7,205 nucleotides of DNA, taken from the NCBI GenBank assembly GCA_030432815.1, contig JAUILB010000144.1, positions 1 to 7,205 on the forward strand. The letters run 5' to 3'. The position numbers and the translations under genes were made by a program. Every line of letters begins with the position of its first letter. The first letter of the stretch is position 1. Positions 6,714 through 7,205 of this stretch are shown one piece after another. The stretch is from Alphaproteobacteria bacterium (GTDB taxonomy: Bacteria > Pseudomonadota > Alphaproteobacteria > Sphingomonadales > Emcibacteraceae). The notes below the pieces were generated by a model, which saw only the letters and a program-made list of their open reading frames with translations, was not told the origin of the DNA and searched no databases.

Positions 6714-6897
6714 TGTTCTGACTTTCGATAAATAGTCTGGTTTTCGAATAATCGCTTAAATGGGGGCTTCATAAGCCTAATTGAGGATAAGGTCAACAGC
6801 TCATTGGTCAGAATAATATATAATATCAAGGATTTTTACTTTAAGTCGTGAAAATGGCTGGCTATAGTCCCTGAATAGATAATTCCTGATAAAACAT
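6714..6897. promoter_or_regulatory. Divergent intergenic region between lysK and the helicase gene
   Basis: This 184-bp AT-rich region carries the lysK promoter candidate on the minus strand. For the plus-strand helicase gene, a consensus-like TATAAT occurs at 6819-6824, but no -35 is found 16-18 bp before it, so that promoter stays uncertain. Two imperfect 15-bp direct repeats (6717-6731 and 6736-6750) lie in the lysK leader. I see no small gene or riboswitch-like structure. Confidence 0.4.
6768..6796 (-). promoter_or_regulatory. lysK: Candidate sigma-70-type promoter of lysK
   Basis: The minus strand carries TTGACC (complement of 6791-6796), an exact 17-bp spacer, then TATGAA (complement of 6768-6773). 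These match the -35 and -10 consensus at 5 and 4 of 6 positions. Transcription would start near 6760, giving a leader of roughly 47 nt before the ATG. The -10 box overlaps a small inverted repeat, GGCTT-CAT-AAGCC (6765-6777), where a regulator might bind. Confidence 0.45.
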
Positions 6898-7205
6898 ATG
6901 ACTAACAACCTGCTACAGTTTCCTGATCCATCCGAGATACTTTCAATGCTCCCTGCGTTAGTTGTCGGGCCTTTGGGCGGGTGTATACTCACACCGGACG
7001 GTGAAGTGGAAGTTTATGAGTATCAAGAGCTTTTACAAATAACCAGGGAAAATGATTTTCTGGTTTGTAATTTACCCGTTATTACGAGACGCTTGGGCGC
7101 TCCATTACCTACTTGCTTTGATATATTGGAACTTTTTGCCTTTGTAAGACCTGCGGAATTCTGTCTTCCGGTACCATTAGGACTTGCCAACGCACTTGAA
7201 CTGCC
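6898..7205 (+). CDS. N-terminus of a DinG-like ATP-dependent DNA helicase, 3' end off window
   Basis: The ATG at 6898 opens a frame that runs to the right edge (102 codons). The visible part resembles the N-terminus of the alphaproteobacterial ATP-dependent DNA helicases of the DinG/XPD group. It has a short PALVVGPLGGCILTPDGEVE strand region (19-38), then VCNLPVITRRLG (58-69) and the distinctive FDILELFAFVRPAEFCLPVP block (76-95), followed by GLANALELP. In relatives this region precedes the superfamily 2 helicase core with its iron-sulfur cluster, and may be a remnant exonuclease-like domain; that last point is inference. Walker A, DEAH and cluster cysteines would all lie beyond the edge, so helicase function is judged only from the N-terminal resemblance. 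No strong Shine-Dalgarno precedes the ATG. The gene is divergent from lysK. Confidence 0.65.
   Translation, partial: MTNNLLQFPDPSEILSMLPALVVGPLGGCILTPDGEVEVYEYQELLQITRENDFLVCNLPVITRRLGAPLPTCFDILELFAFVRPAEFCLPVPLGLANALEL

Noticed and set aside
6717..6750. Two imperfect 15-bp direct repeats (starting TCTGACTTTCG and TCTGGTTTTCG) in the lysK leader
   Set aside because: They have several mismatches and are AT-rich, with only two copies; they could be weak regulator sites but chance is at least as likely.
6819..6824. TATAAT as -10 box for the helicase gene
   Set aside because: No -35-like hexamer lies 16-18 bp upstream; TTGGTC at 6804-6809 is only 9 bp away. In this AT-rich spacer the hexamer alone is weak evidence.
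6638..6992. Two minus-strand open frames (6638-6829 and 6801-6992) around the lysK/helicase spacer
   Set aside because: One overlaps the lysK start in another frame and the other is antisense to the helicase N-terminus; neither has recognisable protein features.

Overview
The window reads as chromosomal DNA from a low-GC alphaproteobacterium. The main reasons are a class I lysyl-tRNA synthetase, an ArfB ribosome-rescue factor, the N-terminus of an alphaproteobacterial-type DinG-like helicase, and a CtrA-type TTAA-N7-TTAA site. I would not name a genus. I see no insertion sequence, phage gene, CRISPR array, tRNA or rRNA, and no gene-free stretch longer than about 190 bp.

Left part (1-3748, minus strand): a two-gene unit. 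A secreted M16 zinc metallopeptidase of 907 aa is followed, with an ATGA overlap, by a secreted serine beta-lactamase/penicillin-binding-protein-fold protein that runs off the left edge. The second protein keeps the family's scaffold motifs but has lost both catalytic motifs visible here: SxxK reads D-I-T-N and YxN reads F-S-K. It therefore looks like an intact, translated pseudoenzyme coupled to an active-looking protease. This is the most unusual thing in the window.

Middle (3749-5138): arfB lies on the plus strand, divergent from the M16 gene. It converges on a small monotopic phosphoglycosyl transferase (PglC/EpsL-like sugar transferase, minus strand) that has no polysaccharide genes beside it in this window. 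The 190-bp AT-rich leader of the transferase holds a 17-bp perfect palindrome that also fits a full CtrA box, plus a small hairpin touching the Shine-Dalgarno sequence.

Right part (5139-7205): class I lysyl-tRNA synthetase (lysK, minus strand), with a plausible TTGACC-17-TATGAA promoter, is divergent from the start of a DinG-like ATP-dependent helicase that runs off the right edge.

Functionally this is a patchwork: translation (lysK, arfB), DNA repair (helicase), envelope glycan initiation (sugar transferase) and a periplasmic peptidase/pseudo-hydrolase pair. Only the M16/pseudo-hydrolase pair looks like a dedicated two-gene module.
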